From Bacteroidales bacterium (lineage in GTDB: Bacteria; Bacteroidota; Bacteroidia; Bacteroidales; WCHB1-69), in assembly GCA_024400755.1 (NCBI GenBank), contig JAKSMG010000013.1:1-60001 (forward strand): a DNA stretch of 60,001 bases, read 5' to 3'. The translations under genes and the position numbers were made by a program. Below the pieces are notes generated by a model. It saw only the letters and a program-made list of their open reading frames with translations. It was not told where the DNA came from and ran no database searches. Positions 38,841 to 46,964 of this stretch are shown here, in pieces (positions within the stretch are counted from its first letter, which is position 1; each line of letters opens with the position of its first letter).

Positions 38841-39662
38841 TTAGTTGTTTTTGTTTTTAACCAAAATATCCATAAAGGAGATAGTGGCGTTTTCCATATC
38901 ATTAACGATAGAATCAATTTTTGACAGGATGTAGTTGTAGAAAATCTGAAGAATAATAGCGGTAATCAAACCGAATACGGTAGTCAACAAAGCAACCTTC
39001 ATACCACCAGCAACAATGGTCGGAGAAATATCACCAGCACGTTCGATATCGTCGAATGCCTGAACCATACCTACTACAGTTCCCAAGAAACCGAGTGACG
39101 GAGCCAAAGCCAAGAACAAGGCAATCCAGCTTAAGTTGGTTTCCAAACGACCCATTTGAACGGCACCGTATGATTCAACTGATTTTTCAACAGAATCCAA
39201 ACCTTCGTTGTAGCGATCCAGACCTTGATAGAAAACGGAAGCCAAAGGTCCCTTGGTGTCGCGGCAGAGTTCTTTTGCCTTTTCAACACCACCCGTCTTG
39301 ATGGCATCTTCCACTTTCTTTAATAATTTGTCTGAATTAACAGAAGCCAAGTTTAAGTAGAATATTCTTTCAATAACCAAAGCCAAACCTAAAATCAAGC
39401 AGATTAATACCGGGGTCATCCACAAGGCACCACCCTGGATGTATTTTTCTTTCAAAACGTAATGCAAACCTTGTTGGGGAGCCTCGTCTGGATCTTCCAT
39501 CAAAACGGCTTGTTCTGCGGGAGCTTCTTCAGGAGCGGCAACTGTTTCTTCTGTCTGTTCGGCAGAATTGTCAGCTTTTTGTTCATTTTGTGCAAACGCC
39601 GTGTTTGCCATACCGAAGGTCAAAAAACCTGCAACGGTCAATAAAGCAATCAGTTTTTTCAT
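38841..39662 (-). CDS. MotA/TolQ/ExbB-family proton channel
   Basis: A 273-aa protein. It starts with a signal-like segment ending AQNEQ, then an acidic Glu/Ala/Pro-rich linker (about 25-65), then the TolQ/ExbB domain with TM segments near 82-100, 180-205 and 220-245; LAPSLGFLGTVVGMVQAF and ALLTTVFGLITAI are the conserved pore-lining helices. With the two ExbD proteins it forms a proton-driven motor in the inner membrane. A signal peptide ahead of ExbB is common in this phylum. Confidence 0.9.
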   Translation of the reverse strand: MKKLIALLTVAGFLTFGMANTAFAQNEQKADNSAEQTEETVAAPEEAPAEQAVLMEDPDEAPQQGLHYVLKEKYIQGGALWMTPVLICLILGLALVIERIFYLNLASVNSDKLLKKVEDAIKTGGVEKAKELCRDTKGPLASVFYQGLDRYNEGLDSVEKSVESYGAVQMGRLETNLSWIALFLALAPSLGFLGTVVGMVQAFDDIERAGDISPTIVAGGMKVALLTTVFGLITAIILQIFYNYILSKIDSIVNDMENATISFMDILVKNKNN

Positions 39663-39743
39663 AGTGATTCTTCTGGTTTTAATTAATGATTTTTGATTAT
39701 TTTTTCTTTCTTATCTTATTGATTATAAACGTTATAAAAAAAG

Positions 39744-39831
39744 CGGAGAGAAAGGGATTCGAACCCTTGAAACGCTTTCGGCGTTTACACACTTTCCAGG
39801 CGTGCGCCTTCGACCACTCGGCCATCTCTCC
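39744..39831 (-). tRNA. tRNA-Ser (anticodon GGA)
   Basis: A complete 88-nt tRNA on the minus strand with acceptor GGAGAGA/TCTCTCC, anticodon stem CACGC/GTGTG with loop CTGGAAA (anticodon GGA, reading UCC/UCU), the long variable arm of class II tRNAs, and T loop TTCGAAT. CCA is not encoded. The remaining gap up to 40101 is very AT-rich and contains only a promoter. Confidence 0.96.
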
Positions 39832-40024
39832 TCTTAACTTTTAGAGCGTGTAAAAGTACAAAAAAATTTCTTACAAATCCTATTTTATTTTTTCGTTTTT
39901 TCATTTTTTTCGAATTGTAAGTATATATTATTGATAATCAATAATATACAATTGTCAAAATTAATCTTTAACTTTTTTTAGAAAAAAAATCTCATTTTTT
40001 GATTTCCACTTCAAAATATTGGCG

Positions 40025-40032
40025 TACTTTTG
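40025..40032 (+). promoter_or_regulatory. -7 promoter element (TACTTTTG)
   Basis: TACTTTTG 70 nt upstream of the lipoprotein gene at 40102, in an otherwise featureless AT-rich region. Confidence 0.55.
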
Positions 40033-40101
40033 CACGATAAATTATCATAAACAAGGAAACATAATTTAACTATTTTATTAACCAAACAAAAAAAAATTAC
40101 T

Positions 40102-40641
40102 ATGAAAAGAAACATTTTAGTTTTTGCTTTGATCGCAATCTTCGCATTGACTTTGTCTTCATGCGGTAAACAAGAAAAAACCAACACCCAAAAATTGTGT
40201 ATTGAAAAAGGTTGGGTACTTCAGTCTGTTACAGCTGCCCCTTACTACATTAGTGCTGCTGGTGAACGCGTCACCAACTTTTATGATGATTTAATGATTG
40301 AAAGCGAAAAAGACGATATCATTAAATTCGCTGAAAATGGCAGCCAAACCATCAACCCTGGTAAAATCCTCCCAACCGACGATGAAGATGGTTACCTTAC
40401 AGAAAAAGCTACTACTTGGAAATTCTCTGCTGATGAAAAAGACCTTACTTTCCAAATCCCATTCTTCTATGAATATCCTATGGATGGATCAGTTGCTCGT
40501 ACATTTGACGCTGCTTTCGAAACAGCTACTATTACCAAATTAACAGAAACCGAACTCGTTCTTACCTATACTTGCAACCTTATCGATGTTCCTACAAAGG
40601 AAACTTGCACTTTGACTCTTACTTACATTCCTGTAAAATAA
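40102..40641 (+). CDS. Lipocalin-like exported lipoprotein
   Basis: A 179-aa protein with a lipoprotein signal peptide (lipobox LSSC, Cys about residue 21) and a body of alternating short strands (GWVLQSVTA, TTWKFSADEKDLTFQIPF, ATITKLTETELVLTYTC). The pattern of a basic GW start and a repeated L-T-E-T-E-L-V-L strand resembles Bacteroidota lipocalin-like lipoproteins. Substrate unknown. Its codon use is strongly biased towards a few codons, consistent with high expression. The small lipoprotein at 40685 is probably in the same transcript. Confidence 0.7.
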   Translation: MKRNILVFALIAIFALTLSSCGKQEKTNTQKLCIEKGWVLQSVTAAPYYISAAGERVTNFYDDLMIESEKDDIIKFAENGSQTINPGKILPTDDEDGYLTEKATTWKFSADEKDLTFQIPFFYEYPMDGSVARTFDAAFETATITKLTETELVLTYTCNLIDVPTKETCTLTLTYIPVK

Positions 40642-40684
40642 TTGATTTATTAACATTATAAATTAACTTTAAAAAATCAAAACA

Positions 40685-40996
40685 ATGAAAAAATTATTTT
40701 TAGTTTTATTGGCTGGCGCATTATTCGTTGCTTGCGGTAACAAAGCTGAAGAAGCTACTGAAGAAGTTGTTGCTGAAGAACCAGTTGTAGAAGAAGTTGT
40801 TGCTGAAGAACCAGTTGCTGAAGAAGTTGCTGAAGTTCCCGCTGAAGAAACAACCGTTAAGGAAGAAGCTACTAAGGCTGGCAAAGCTATCGCTAAGAAA
40901 GCCATCCAAAAAGGAGAAGAAGAAGCTGTTAAAGCTATCGAAAACGCTGAACCAGCTGCTGAAGCTGCTCCAGTTCAAAACAAAAGACGTAGATAA
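40685..40996 (+). CDS. Small acidic repeat lipoprotein
   Basis: A 103-aa protein with signal MKKLFLVLLAGALFVACG (lipobox FVAC, Cys about residue 17), then a low-complexity acidic region with two perfect-to-near-perfect 10-residue units (EEVVAEEPVV and EEVVAEEPVA) and a degenerate third, and a Lys/Ala-rich C-terminus ending KRRR. The 30-bp DNA units lie at 40760-40789, 40790-40819 and 40820-40849. Function unknown; probably an abundant envelope lipoprotein. A strong terminator follows. Confidence 0.7.
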   Translation: MKKLFLVLLAGALFVACGNKAEEATEEVVAEEPVVEEVVAEEPVAEEVAEVPAEETTVKEEATKAGKAIAKKAIQKGEEEAVKAIENAEPAAEAAPVQNKRRR

Positions 40997-41017
40997 TCAG
41001 TTTTTTGCTGAAAAAAT

Positions 41018-41051
41018 AAAAATGGGTGCTCTAACGAGCACCCATTTTTTT
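41018..41051. terminator. Bidirectional terminator
   Basis: A 10-bp stem AATGGGTGCT/AGCACCCATT with loop CTAACG, flanked by A-runs before and T-runs after, so it can end transcription from both the lipoprotein gene and the convergent M23 gene. Confidence 0.88.
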
Positions 41052-41056
41052 ATGCC

Positions 41057-42001
41057 TTAACGCACCCTGATTTTCTGTCCCACACTTATCGTCGCGTTAT
41101 TTTCCGTCATATTGTTCATCTGCAACAAGCGATTCAACGGAACATTGTACTGCACCGAAATACGATACATCGTTTCTCCCGCCTTTACTATATGATAAGC
41201 TGCATCGGCAGAATTGCTTTCATTGACTTTCTGCCTTTGGTCATTTTGAGGAACACTTACCATTTTTTCTACTTTCTCAACGACTTGTTTTTCCAAATCA
41301 GACTCGGTTAGCATCAGTGTATTATCCTTCAAATCCATTTCATCAAAATCAACAAACAAAGCCGGATCAAAACTTTCATTCATAAAGCGGGTTTCGAAAT
41401 GGAGTATTTCCTCGCCGGTTTTTTTTGATTTTCCAGAAACGCCGATTACATCGCCGGCACGCAAAACCTGACCGGGTTTCACCATCAATCGGTCCAAATG
41501 CGCATAAACGGTTTCCAATCCGTTATAATGCCTTACCACCACTACCCTTCCGTAATCCCCATAGATTTTTGCCATTCTGACCACCCCGTCAAAACAGGTT
41601 TTAACCGGGGCACCCGATTTTAACGTCAAATCAACGCCGGGATGAAATATACCTTTCATTTCACCATACGCCGTCTTCAAGTCACCCATACAGGGGAATA
41701 AAAACGGGTTGTTGTTGCTTTGTACCAAGATAATCCGCAATGGATTTCCCTCAAAAGGAATGTTCAACTTGCGACTGCAAATATTTTCCGTATCCCAATA
41801 CTTATCATATAATGCGTATCCCGGTATTTGATAGGTTTCGGAAATAAAGTCGGCATCTTCTACTTCTACTATTTCATTTTCTGAAACATTCGCACTGTCA
41901 CGCATCGCAGTGTACTGACTTTGCACCGAAATATCCAATCCTTGTGCACGAACAAGCACTATCGACAGTAATAAAATAGAAACAGTAAATATTTTTTTCA
42001 T
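41057..42001 (-). CDS. M23 (LytM)-family peptidase-like protein with LysM domain
   Basis: A 314-aa exported protein: signal peptide (cleaved near VRAQG), M23 domain (about residues 115-215) and a C-terminal LysM peptidoglycan-binding domain (about 270-313, VKAGETMYRISVQYNVPLNR). The first zinc motif HPGVD and the YAHLDRL strand are intact. The last motif, normally HLHFE, reads ILHFE (Glu-Glu-Ile-Leu-His-Phe-Glu), so the usual catalytic His is missing. It may be a non-catalytic LytM that activates another hydrolase, or use altered chemistry. Confidence 0.85.
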   Translation of the reverse strand: MKKIFTVSILLLSIVLVRAQGLDISVQSQYTAMRDSANVSENEIVEVEDADFISETYQIPGYALYDKYWDTENICSRKLNIPFEGNPLRIILVQSNNNPFLFPCMGDLKTAYGEMKGIFHPGVDLTLKSGAPVKTCFDGVVRMAKIYGDYGRVVVVRHYNGLETVYAHLDRLMVKPGQVLRAGDVIGVSGKSKKTGEEILHFETRFMNESFDPALFVDFDEMDLKDNTLMLTESDLEKQVVEKVEKMVSVPQNDQRQKVNESNSADAAYHIVKAGETMYRISVQYNVPLNRLLQMNNMTENNATISVGQKIRVR

Positions 42002-42037
42002 CCGGCAACTTTTAGTTCAAATATGCGGTTTTTCTAA

Positions 42038-43108
42038 TTATTCTTGCATCATTTTGTCTTCTTTCGGTTTCATAAACGAAGCTATTGCCAAAGCCACCAT
42101 CGTCACAACGATAATCATTACCGTTTGTCCAAGCCAGCCAATCCAACCGGCGGCCAAACCGGCTTCCTTGGCTACACCATACAGCAAAAGCACTTGAGCA
42201 ACCATCCAAGGATAGGCACCCAAGCCTCCTTGCGCCACCATATAGGCCACCGTACTTAATATCAATACGGTAAATGCCGGTGCTGGTCCCAAATGCTGCA
42301 AAAAGTCAAAGGCAAAAAAGCAAGTATAAGTCCCTAAAAAGTACAAAAACCACATCAGTAAGGTATAAAACACAAACAACCAGGGACGCTTAAGGTCTTT
42401 GATGGAAATCAAACCTTGCCAAATGCCAATAAAAAAGTTTTTCACTTTTTCAAAAAAAGCGATTTTACTCCACTTGTTTTTCGTTTTATAAATGACAAAA
42501 AACAAAACTACCAACAGTGCCAAGGCAATGAACATTTTGTAATTCGTCAGTAAAGACGCTCCCTTTTGGCGCAACCAGACACCCAAGGTCAATTGTGTAG
42601 ATTCGTCAAGGATAATGTTAGACAATAAGGTCGTATTGACGATAATGACAATCATAAAAAGCACAAGCCAGCACACGAGGTCAAAAGCACGTTCGGCCAC
42701 CACCGTTCCGAGTGATTTTTCAAATGGAACTTTTTCATAACGCTGTAAAAACACGCAGCGCAGCACTTCTCCAGCCCTCGGCAAGCCCAAATTTCCCAGA
42801 TAGCAAACCATTACGGAAAAAAATCCCATACTTTTTCGAACCTTGTAACCCAAAGGTTCTATCATCACAATATTTCGCAAAGCCCTGACAAAGTGGGCAC
42901 AAGCCCCTATCAACATTGACAAAATGATAAACATCCAACTTTGCGGATTATTAATGCCAATAAGCACTTCCTTTATTTTGGAATAATCATCCGATGTCAT
43001 TCCACGCAACGACAACCAGATAAAAAATACCCCAATTCCAACAAATATCACCAACTGTATCAGTGATTTTATCTTTTTTTGCTTAGATTTTTCTTTTTCT
43101 TCAGGCAT
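42038..43108 (-). CDS. Lysylphosphatidylglycerol synthase TM-region family (UPF0104) protein
   Basis: A 356-aa membrane protein with about eight hydrophobic segments. Typical family features are the N-terminal FIWLSLRGM segment, a central VMVCYLGNLGLPRAGEVLRC, the ERAFDLVCWL helix and the C-terminal QGGLGAYPWM. Members are related to the flippase part of MprF and to YbhN; a lipid or polyprenyl transport role is likely. The start at 43108 was chosen because the -7 promoter at 43127-43134 lies downstream of the more distant ATG at 43225. Confidence 0.85.
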   Translation of the reverse strand: MPEEKEKSKQKKIKSLIQLVIFVGIGVFFIWLSLRGMTSDDYSKIKEVLIGINNPQSWMFIILSMLIGACAHFVRALRNIVMIEPLGYKVRKSMGFFSVMVCYLGNLGLPRAGEVLRCVFLQRYEKVPFEKSLGTVVAERAFDLVCWLVLFMIVIIVNTTLLSNIILDESTQLTLGVWLRQKGASLLTNYKMFIALALLVVLFFVIYKTKNKWSKIAFFEKVKNFFIGIWQGLISIKDLKRPWLFVFYTLLMWFLYFLGTYTCFFAFDFLQHLGPAPAFTVLILSTVAYMVAQGGLGAYPWMVAQVLLLYGVAKEAGLAAGWIGWLGQTVMIIVVTMVALAIASFMKPKEDKMMQE

Positions 43109-43126
43109 TATTTTGTATTTAACTTG

Positions 43127-43134
43127 CAAAAATA
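43127..43134 (-). promoter_or_regulatory. -7 promoter element for the UPF0104 gene
   Basis: TATTTTTG on the minus strand, 19 nt upstream of the chosen start at 43108. Confidence 0.6.
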
Positions 43135-43249
43135 CTAAATTTATCGGCAACAATCGCCATTTTGAATGAAATAAATTTTGCATACATAGTAATATTATAA
43201 AGCAAAAAAGATTTTCATTCGCCAAACCTGCTAATCCAAAATTTTTGTG

Positions 43250-43257
43250 TAAGTTTG
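43250..43257 (+). promoter_or_regulatory. -7 promoter element for purC
   Basis: TAAGTTTG lies 23 nt before the purC ATG and is followed by CAC as in several other promoters in this window. Confidence 0.6.
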
Positions 43258-43279
43258 CACATTAAAAAAAATTAAAATT

Positions 43280-44218
43280 ATGACCGCATTAACTAAAACT
43301 GATTACCACTTTCCTGGTCAACAAAAAGTATATCATGGAAAGGTCAGAGACGTTTACACAATTAACGACAAATTAGTCATGGTCGCCACCGACCGTATTT
43401 CAGCATTCGACGTAATTCTCCCAAAAGGAATTCCTTGCAAAGGTCAAATATTAAATCAAATTGCTGCCAAATTTTTGGATGCGACCGCTGATATTTGTCC
43501 CAACTGGAAATTGGCCACACCCGACCCAATGGTTACCGTGGGACTATGCTGCGAAGGTTTTCCCGTTGAAATGATTGTTCGCGGCTATTTGTGCGGCAGC
43601 GCTTGGCGCAGCTACAAAAACGGTGCCCGCGAAATCTGCGGCGTGAAATTGCCGGAAGGAATGCGTGAAAACCAAAAGTTTCCTCAGCCCATCATCACTC
43701 CTACCACCAAGGCCGAACAAGGATTGCACGATGAAGATATTTCCAAAGAAGAAATCCTGGCTCGCGGTTTGGTTAGCCCTGAAGATTACGCCATTTTGGA
43801 AAAATACACGTTGGCCTTATTCCAACGCGGCACCGAAATTGCAGCACAAAAAGGTCTGATTTTGGTAGATACCAAATACGAATTCGGTAAACATAACGGC
43901 AAGATTTATTTGATTGACGAAATTCATACGCCCGACTCGTCCCGCTATTTCTATGCCGAAGGTTACGACGAAAAATTCGCCAAAGGCGAACCCCAGCGTC
44001 AACTTTCAAAGGAATTTGTTCGCGAATGGCTGATGGAAAACGGTTTCCAAGGCAAAGAAGGTCAGCAAGTTCCCGAAATGACTCCCGAAATCGTCAACAA
44101 CATCACCAACCGTTATATCGAGTTGTATGAACATATTACCGGCGACAAATTCCAAAAATGCGAAGACACCGACCTGCTCTCCCGCATTGAAAAGAACGTG
44201 TCTGAATTCTTGAAATAA
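43280..44218 (+). CDS. purC: Phosphoribosylaminoimidazole-succinocarboxamide synthase
   Basis: A 312-aa ATP-dependent ligase of purine synthesis, joining CAIR and aspartate to give SAICAR. Motifs seen include [33 protein letters not shown] (shown as [11 protein letters not shown]), the [13 protein letters not shown] segment and [12 protein letters not shown]. It is the longer (about 310 aa) type also found in yeast Ade1 and common in Bacteroidota. The MFS gene follows 22 nt downstream. Confidence 0.96.
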   Translation: MTALTKTDYHFPGQQKVYHGKVRDVYTINDKLVMVATDRISAFDVILPKGIPCKGQILNQIAAKFLDATADICPNWKLATPDPMVTVGLCCEGFPVEMIVRGYLCGSAWRSYKNGAREICGVKLPEGMRENQKFPQPIITPTTKAEQGLHDEDISKEEILARGLVSPEDYAILEKYTLALFQRGTEIAAQKGLILVDTKYEFGKHNGKIYLIDEIHTPDSSRYFYAEGYDEKFAKGEPQRQLSKEFVREWLMENGFQGKEGQQVPEMTPEIVNNITNRYIELYEHITGDKFQKCEDTDLLSRIEKNVSEFLK

Positions 44219-44239
44219 TAATTTCAAATTTAAATATTT

Positions 44240-45886
44240 ATGACTGAAAAACTACAAACTTTGAGAGACAACGCCGCCATCAGATGGATTGCGTTGTTGC
44301 TGTTGGCGTTGGCCATGTTCTGCGCCTACATTTTTATGGACATCCTTTCCCCTATCAAGGAACTGATGGAATCAACCCGTGGTTGGGACTCCAAAGCTTT
44401 CGGCACGATGGAAGGCGCCGAGACGTTCTTGAACGTATTTGTCTTCTTCCTGATTTTTGCCGGTATCATTCTGGACAAGATGGGTGTGCGTTTCACCGCC
44501 ATTCTTTCGGGTGCTGTGATGCTCACGGGCGGATTGATTAAGTTTTACGCCATTTCCGAATATTTTATCGGCAGTTCTATGGAAGCTTGGTTCACCAGCA
44601 ACCTCAACTGGCACACGGGTATTGGCTTTATCGATGATATTTTGCCGTTCTACCAAGGTATGCCCGCCTCCGCAAAACTCGCTGCCATCGGCTTTATGAT
44701 TTTCGGCTGCGGTGCTGAAATGGGCGGTATTACCGTTTCCCGCGGTATCGTGAAATGGTTCAAAGGCCGTGAAACCGCCTTGGCAATGGGTTCCGAAATG
44801 GCACTTGCCCGTCTGGGTGTGGCTACCTGTATGATTTTCTCACCTTTCTTCGCCAAATTGGGTGGAGAAATACACGTTGACAACTCCGTAAAATTCGGCG
44901 TGGTGCTTCTTTGCATCGCCTTGATGATGTTCATCATCTATTTCTTTATGGATAAGAAATTGGATGCCCAGACTGGTGAAGCCGAAGAACAGGACGATCC
45001 TTTCAAAATCAGCGATCTCGGCAAGATTCTCTCTAGCCTTGGTTTCTGGTTGGTGGCTTTGCTTTGCGTTCTTTACTACAGTGCCATCTTCCCATTCCAA
45101 AAATACGCTGTCAATATGTTGCAGTGCAATTTGACCCTTGTTCCCGGTGAAGGTTTCTGGGCAAGCAGCGGTGTTACCATCGTACAATATCTTATTATGT
45201 TATTGGTTGCCGTTGGTTCTTTTGCCAGCAACTTCTCAAAGAAGAAATCGGCTAAAATCGGTCTGATGGCTATGGCAGTGGTTGCTTTAATTGTATATTG
45301 CTATATGGGTTATATGCGCGGCACCGCTGAAACCATCTTTGCCGTATTCCCATTGCTGGCTGTTGCCATCACGCCTATTTTGGGCAACTATGTTGACCAC
45401 AAGGGCAAAGCTGCTTCTATGCTGATGATTGGTTCCATCCTTTTGGTTATCTGTCACTTAACATTTGCCTTCATTCTGCCTTTGTGCAAAGGAAGTGCAG
45501 TAGGCGGTACGATTGTCGCTTACGTCACCATTCTCGTTTTGGGAGCTTCTTTCTCATTGGTTCCTGCCGCTTTGTGGCCTTCCGTTCCAAAATTGGTGGA
45601 TGAAAAAATCATCGGTTCTGCCTACGCTTTGATTTTCTGGATTCAGAATATTGGTTTGTGGCTCTTCCCACTTTTGATTGGCAATGTATTGGAATCCACC
45701 AATGCCGGCAATGCAGCCGTTGTTGCCGCAAAACAAGCAGGTGAATTCGTGCCTTACGACTACACGTGGCCGCTCGTGATGTTGGCCTGCTTAGGTATTG
45801 CCGCTCTGATTATTGGCGTTTACCTCAAGGCCGTTGACAAGAAAAAAGATCTCGGTTTGGAAGAACCTAACATCAAAGCTGAATAA
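44240..45886 (+). CDS. Major facilitator superfamily transporter
   Basis: A 548-aa inner-membrane protein with about twelve hydrophobic segments and larger loops than average. Between the halves lies a charged cytoplasmic loop (about residues 235-255, KKLDAQTGEAEEQDDPF). The first loop DMLSPIKELMES-like region and the GLILDKMG-type motif A (here GIILDKMGVRFTA) are visible. The substrate is unknown. It is the second gene after purC and is followed by a strong terminator, so both form one transcript. Confidence 0.87.
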   Translation: MTEKLQTLRDNAAIRWIALLLLALAMFCAYIFMDILSPIKELMESTRGWDSKAFGTMEGAETFLNVFVFFLIFAGIILDKMGVRFTAILSGAVMLTGGLIKFYAISEYFIGSSMEAWFTSNLNWHTGIGFIDDILPFYQGMPASAKLAAIGFMIFGCGAEMGGITVSRGIVKWFKGRETALAMGSEMALARLGVATCMIFSPFFAKLGGEIHVDNSVKFGVVLLCIALMMFIIYFFMDKKLDAQTGEAEEQDDPFKISDLGKILSSLGFWLVALLCVLYYSAIFPFQKYAVNMLQCNLTLVPGEGFWASSGVTIVQYLIMLLVAVGSFASNFSKKKSAKIGLMAMAVVALIVYCYMGYMRGTAETIFAVFPLLAVAITPILGNYVDHKGKAASMLMIGSILLVICHLTFAFILPLCKGSAVGGTIVAYVTILVLGASFSLVPAALWPSVPKLVDEKIIGSAYALIFWIQNIGLWLFPLLIGNVLESTNAGNAAVVAAKQAGEFVPYDYTWPLVMLACLGIAALIIGVYLKAVDKKKDLGLEEPNIKAE

Positions 45887-45906
45887 TTTTCAACTTTTTA
45901 TCATAG

Positions 45907-45937
45907 AAAAAGGAGACTTTAAGGTCTCCTTTTTTTG
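45907..45937 (+). terminator. Intrinsic terminator after the MFS gene
   Basis: Stem AGGAGAC/GTCTCCT with a short loop and a run of seven T, preceded by A residues. It lies 20 nt past the MFS stop codon and may also act for the convergent gene. Confidence 0.85.
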
Positions 45938-45956
45938 TGTTTATAACAAAAACTGA

Positions 45957-46424
45957 TTAAAACTCTCCCTTATAAAAAGCTTGAACTTGCACATAGCTTG
46001 GTTCATAATAAGCACTGGCATTATAATTATCTATAACATCACAAATAGGAGAAGCATATACATTTTGAACGCCTTCAACCCAATTTCCATCTGTTGCAAT
46101 AGAACTTACCAATCGTGCATAAATCTTCCCCATTTGTGTTTCAGAAGGATAACGATCAGTAAAACGAGAATCTATTTTGGTCACATCAAACACACCTCTT
46201 TCTAATTTAAATTCTTCTACCCAATCAGAAACTACTTTTTCCGGATTCAAACAATGTAAAGACTCTGCTATAGAAAGTTGTCTTTCAAGACCTTTTTTAC
46301 CGAGTTTTTGAACAACATATTTATTTCTTTGTTTAATATGCCGAGCTACACGTTCTATCATATAACATACAAAGAATAAATCATTGTATTTTATGTCTTC
46401 TTCGGGAAAATAAATGTTTTTCAT
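45957..46424 (-). CDS. DUF3990-linked partner protein, unknown
   Basis: A 155-aa soluble protein, mostly helical, beginning MKNIYFPEEDIKYNDLFFVC and ending in an aromatic tail (YYEPSYVQVQAFYKGEF). It overlaps the upstream DUF3990 stop codon by an ATGA junction (46421-46424), so the two are translationally coupled. The N-terminal half (FFVCYMIERVARHIKQRNKYVVQKLGKKGLERQL in parts: YMIERVARHIKQRN) has a loose DUF3791-like look; the rest I do not recognise. A role as antitoxin or immunity factor is inferred from coupling only. Confidence 0.65.
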   Translation of the reverse strand: MKNIYFPEEDIKYNDLFFVCYMIERVARHIKQRNKYVVQKLGKKGLERQLSIAESLHCLNPEKVVSDWVEEFKLERGVFDVTKIDSRFTDRYPSETQMGKIYARLVSSIATDGNWVEGVQNVYASPICDVIDNYNASAYYEPSYVQVQAFYKGEF

Positions 46425-46873
46425 AATTCGTATGAAGTAATAAACGTTAAGGTTTGAAGTGCTTTTTCTGTTGCAAACAACATCTGATGCGTGGGATGTT
46501 TGAATTTTACCAAGATCCAAAAAGCTTCTCTTGAAATTTGTCCGGATAAAAAGTCTTCTACATAATCCCAAACCTCATCGTCTGCCATAGGACCCTCCAC
46601 TATATCGTTTGCATGGCATACCCCATTTCTACATGCAGCAATAAAATCAAGCCACTCTTCCGTCATCTTTTCAAAAGACTTAATTTTCAGATTTTCAATT
46701 GGTTCATATTCATAAACACAAACAATATGCGGATTGCGTTTTGTCAAAGCCCATCGTTGAGCTTGGCGCTCAATACTTGTACAATAAAAACCGTAACCAA
46801 AATCTTTCGTAAAACCCGATTTTAAAATTTCTGGTTTATCAATAATGGTATCTGTTCCGTGGTATAGTTTCAT
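46421..46873 (-). CDS. DUF3990 protein, putative ADP-ribosyltransferase-like toxin (second locus)
   Basis: A 150-aa protein starting MKLYHGTDTIIDKPEI with DFGYGFYCTSIERQA (about residues 25-39) and IVEGPMADDEVW later, the same pattern as the gene at 15004. The His of YHGT and Tyr of GFYCT again match the first positions of H-Y-E ADP-ribosyltransferases (inference). It is followed by a different, larger partner than at the first locus. The start at 46873 was selected because the in-frame ATG at 46894 lies inside the -7 promoter. Confidence 0.78.
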   Translation of the reverse strand: MKLYHGTDTIIDKPEILKSGFTKDFGYGFYCTSIERQAQRWALTKRNPHIVCVYEYEPIENLKIKSFEKMTEEWLDFIAACRNGVCHANDIVEGPMADDEVWDYVEDFLSGQISREAFWILVKFKHPTHQMLFATEKALQTLTFITSYEL

Positions 46874-46891
46874 TTTGCAAAATTGAAAGTG

Positions 46892-46899
46892 CAAAAATA
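46892..46899 (-). promoter_or_regulatory. -7 promoter element for the DUF3990 pair
   Basis: TATTTTTG on the minus strand, 19 nt upstream of the start at 46873. Confidence 0.6.
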
Positions 46900-46964
46900 C
46901 TCATTTTCTCAATAAGGATGTCGGTTTTTGTAAGACATCTTTACAAGTGACGAAAAACAGCTTG

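Noticed and set aside
46918-46946. Hairpin GATGTC/GACATC after the NAGPA-like gene
   Set aside because: Only a 6-bp stem with a large loop and no T-run; too weak to call a terminator.
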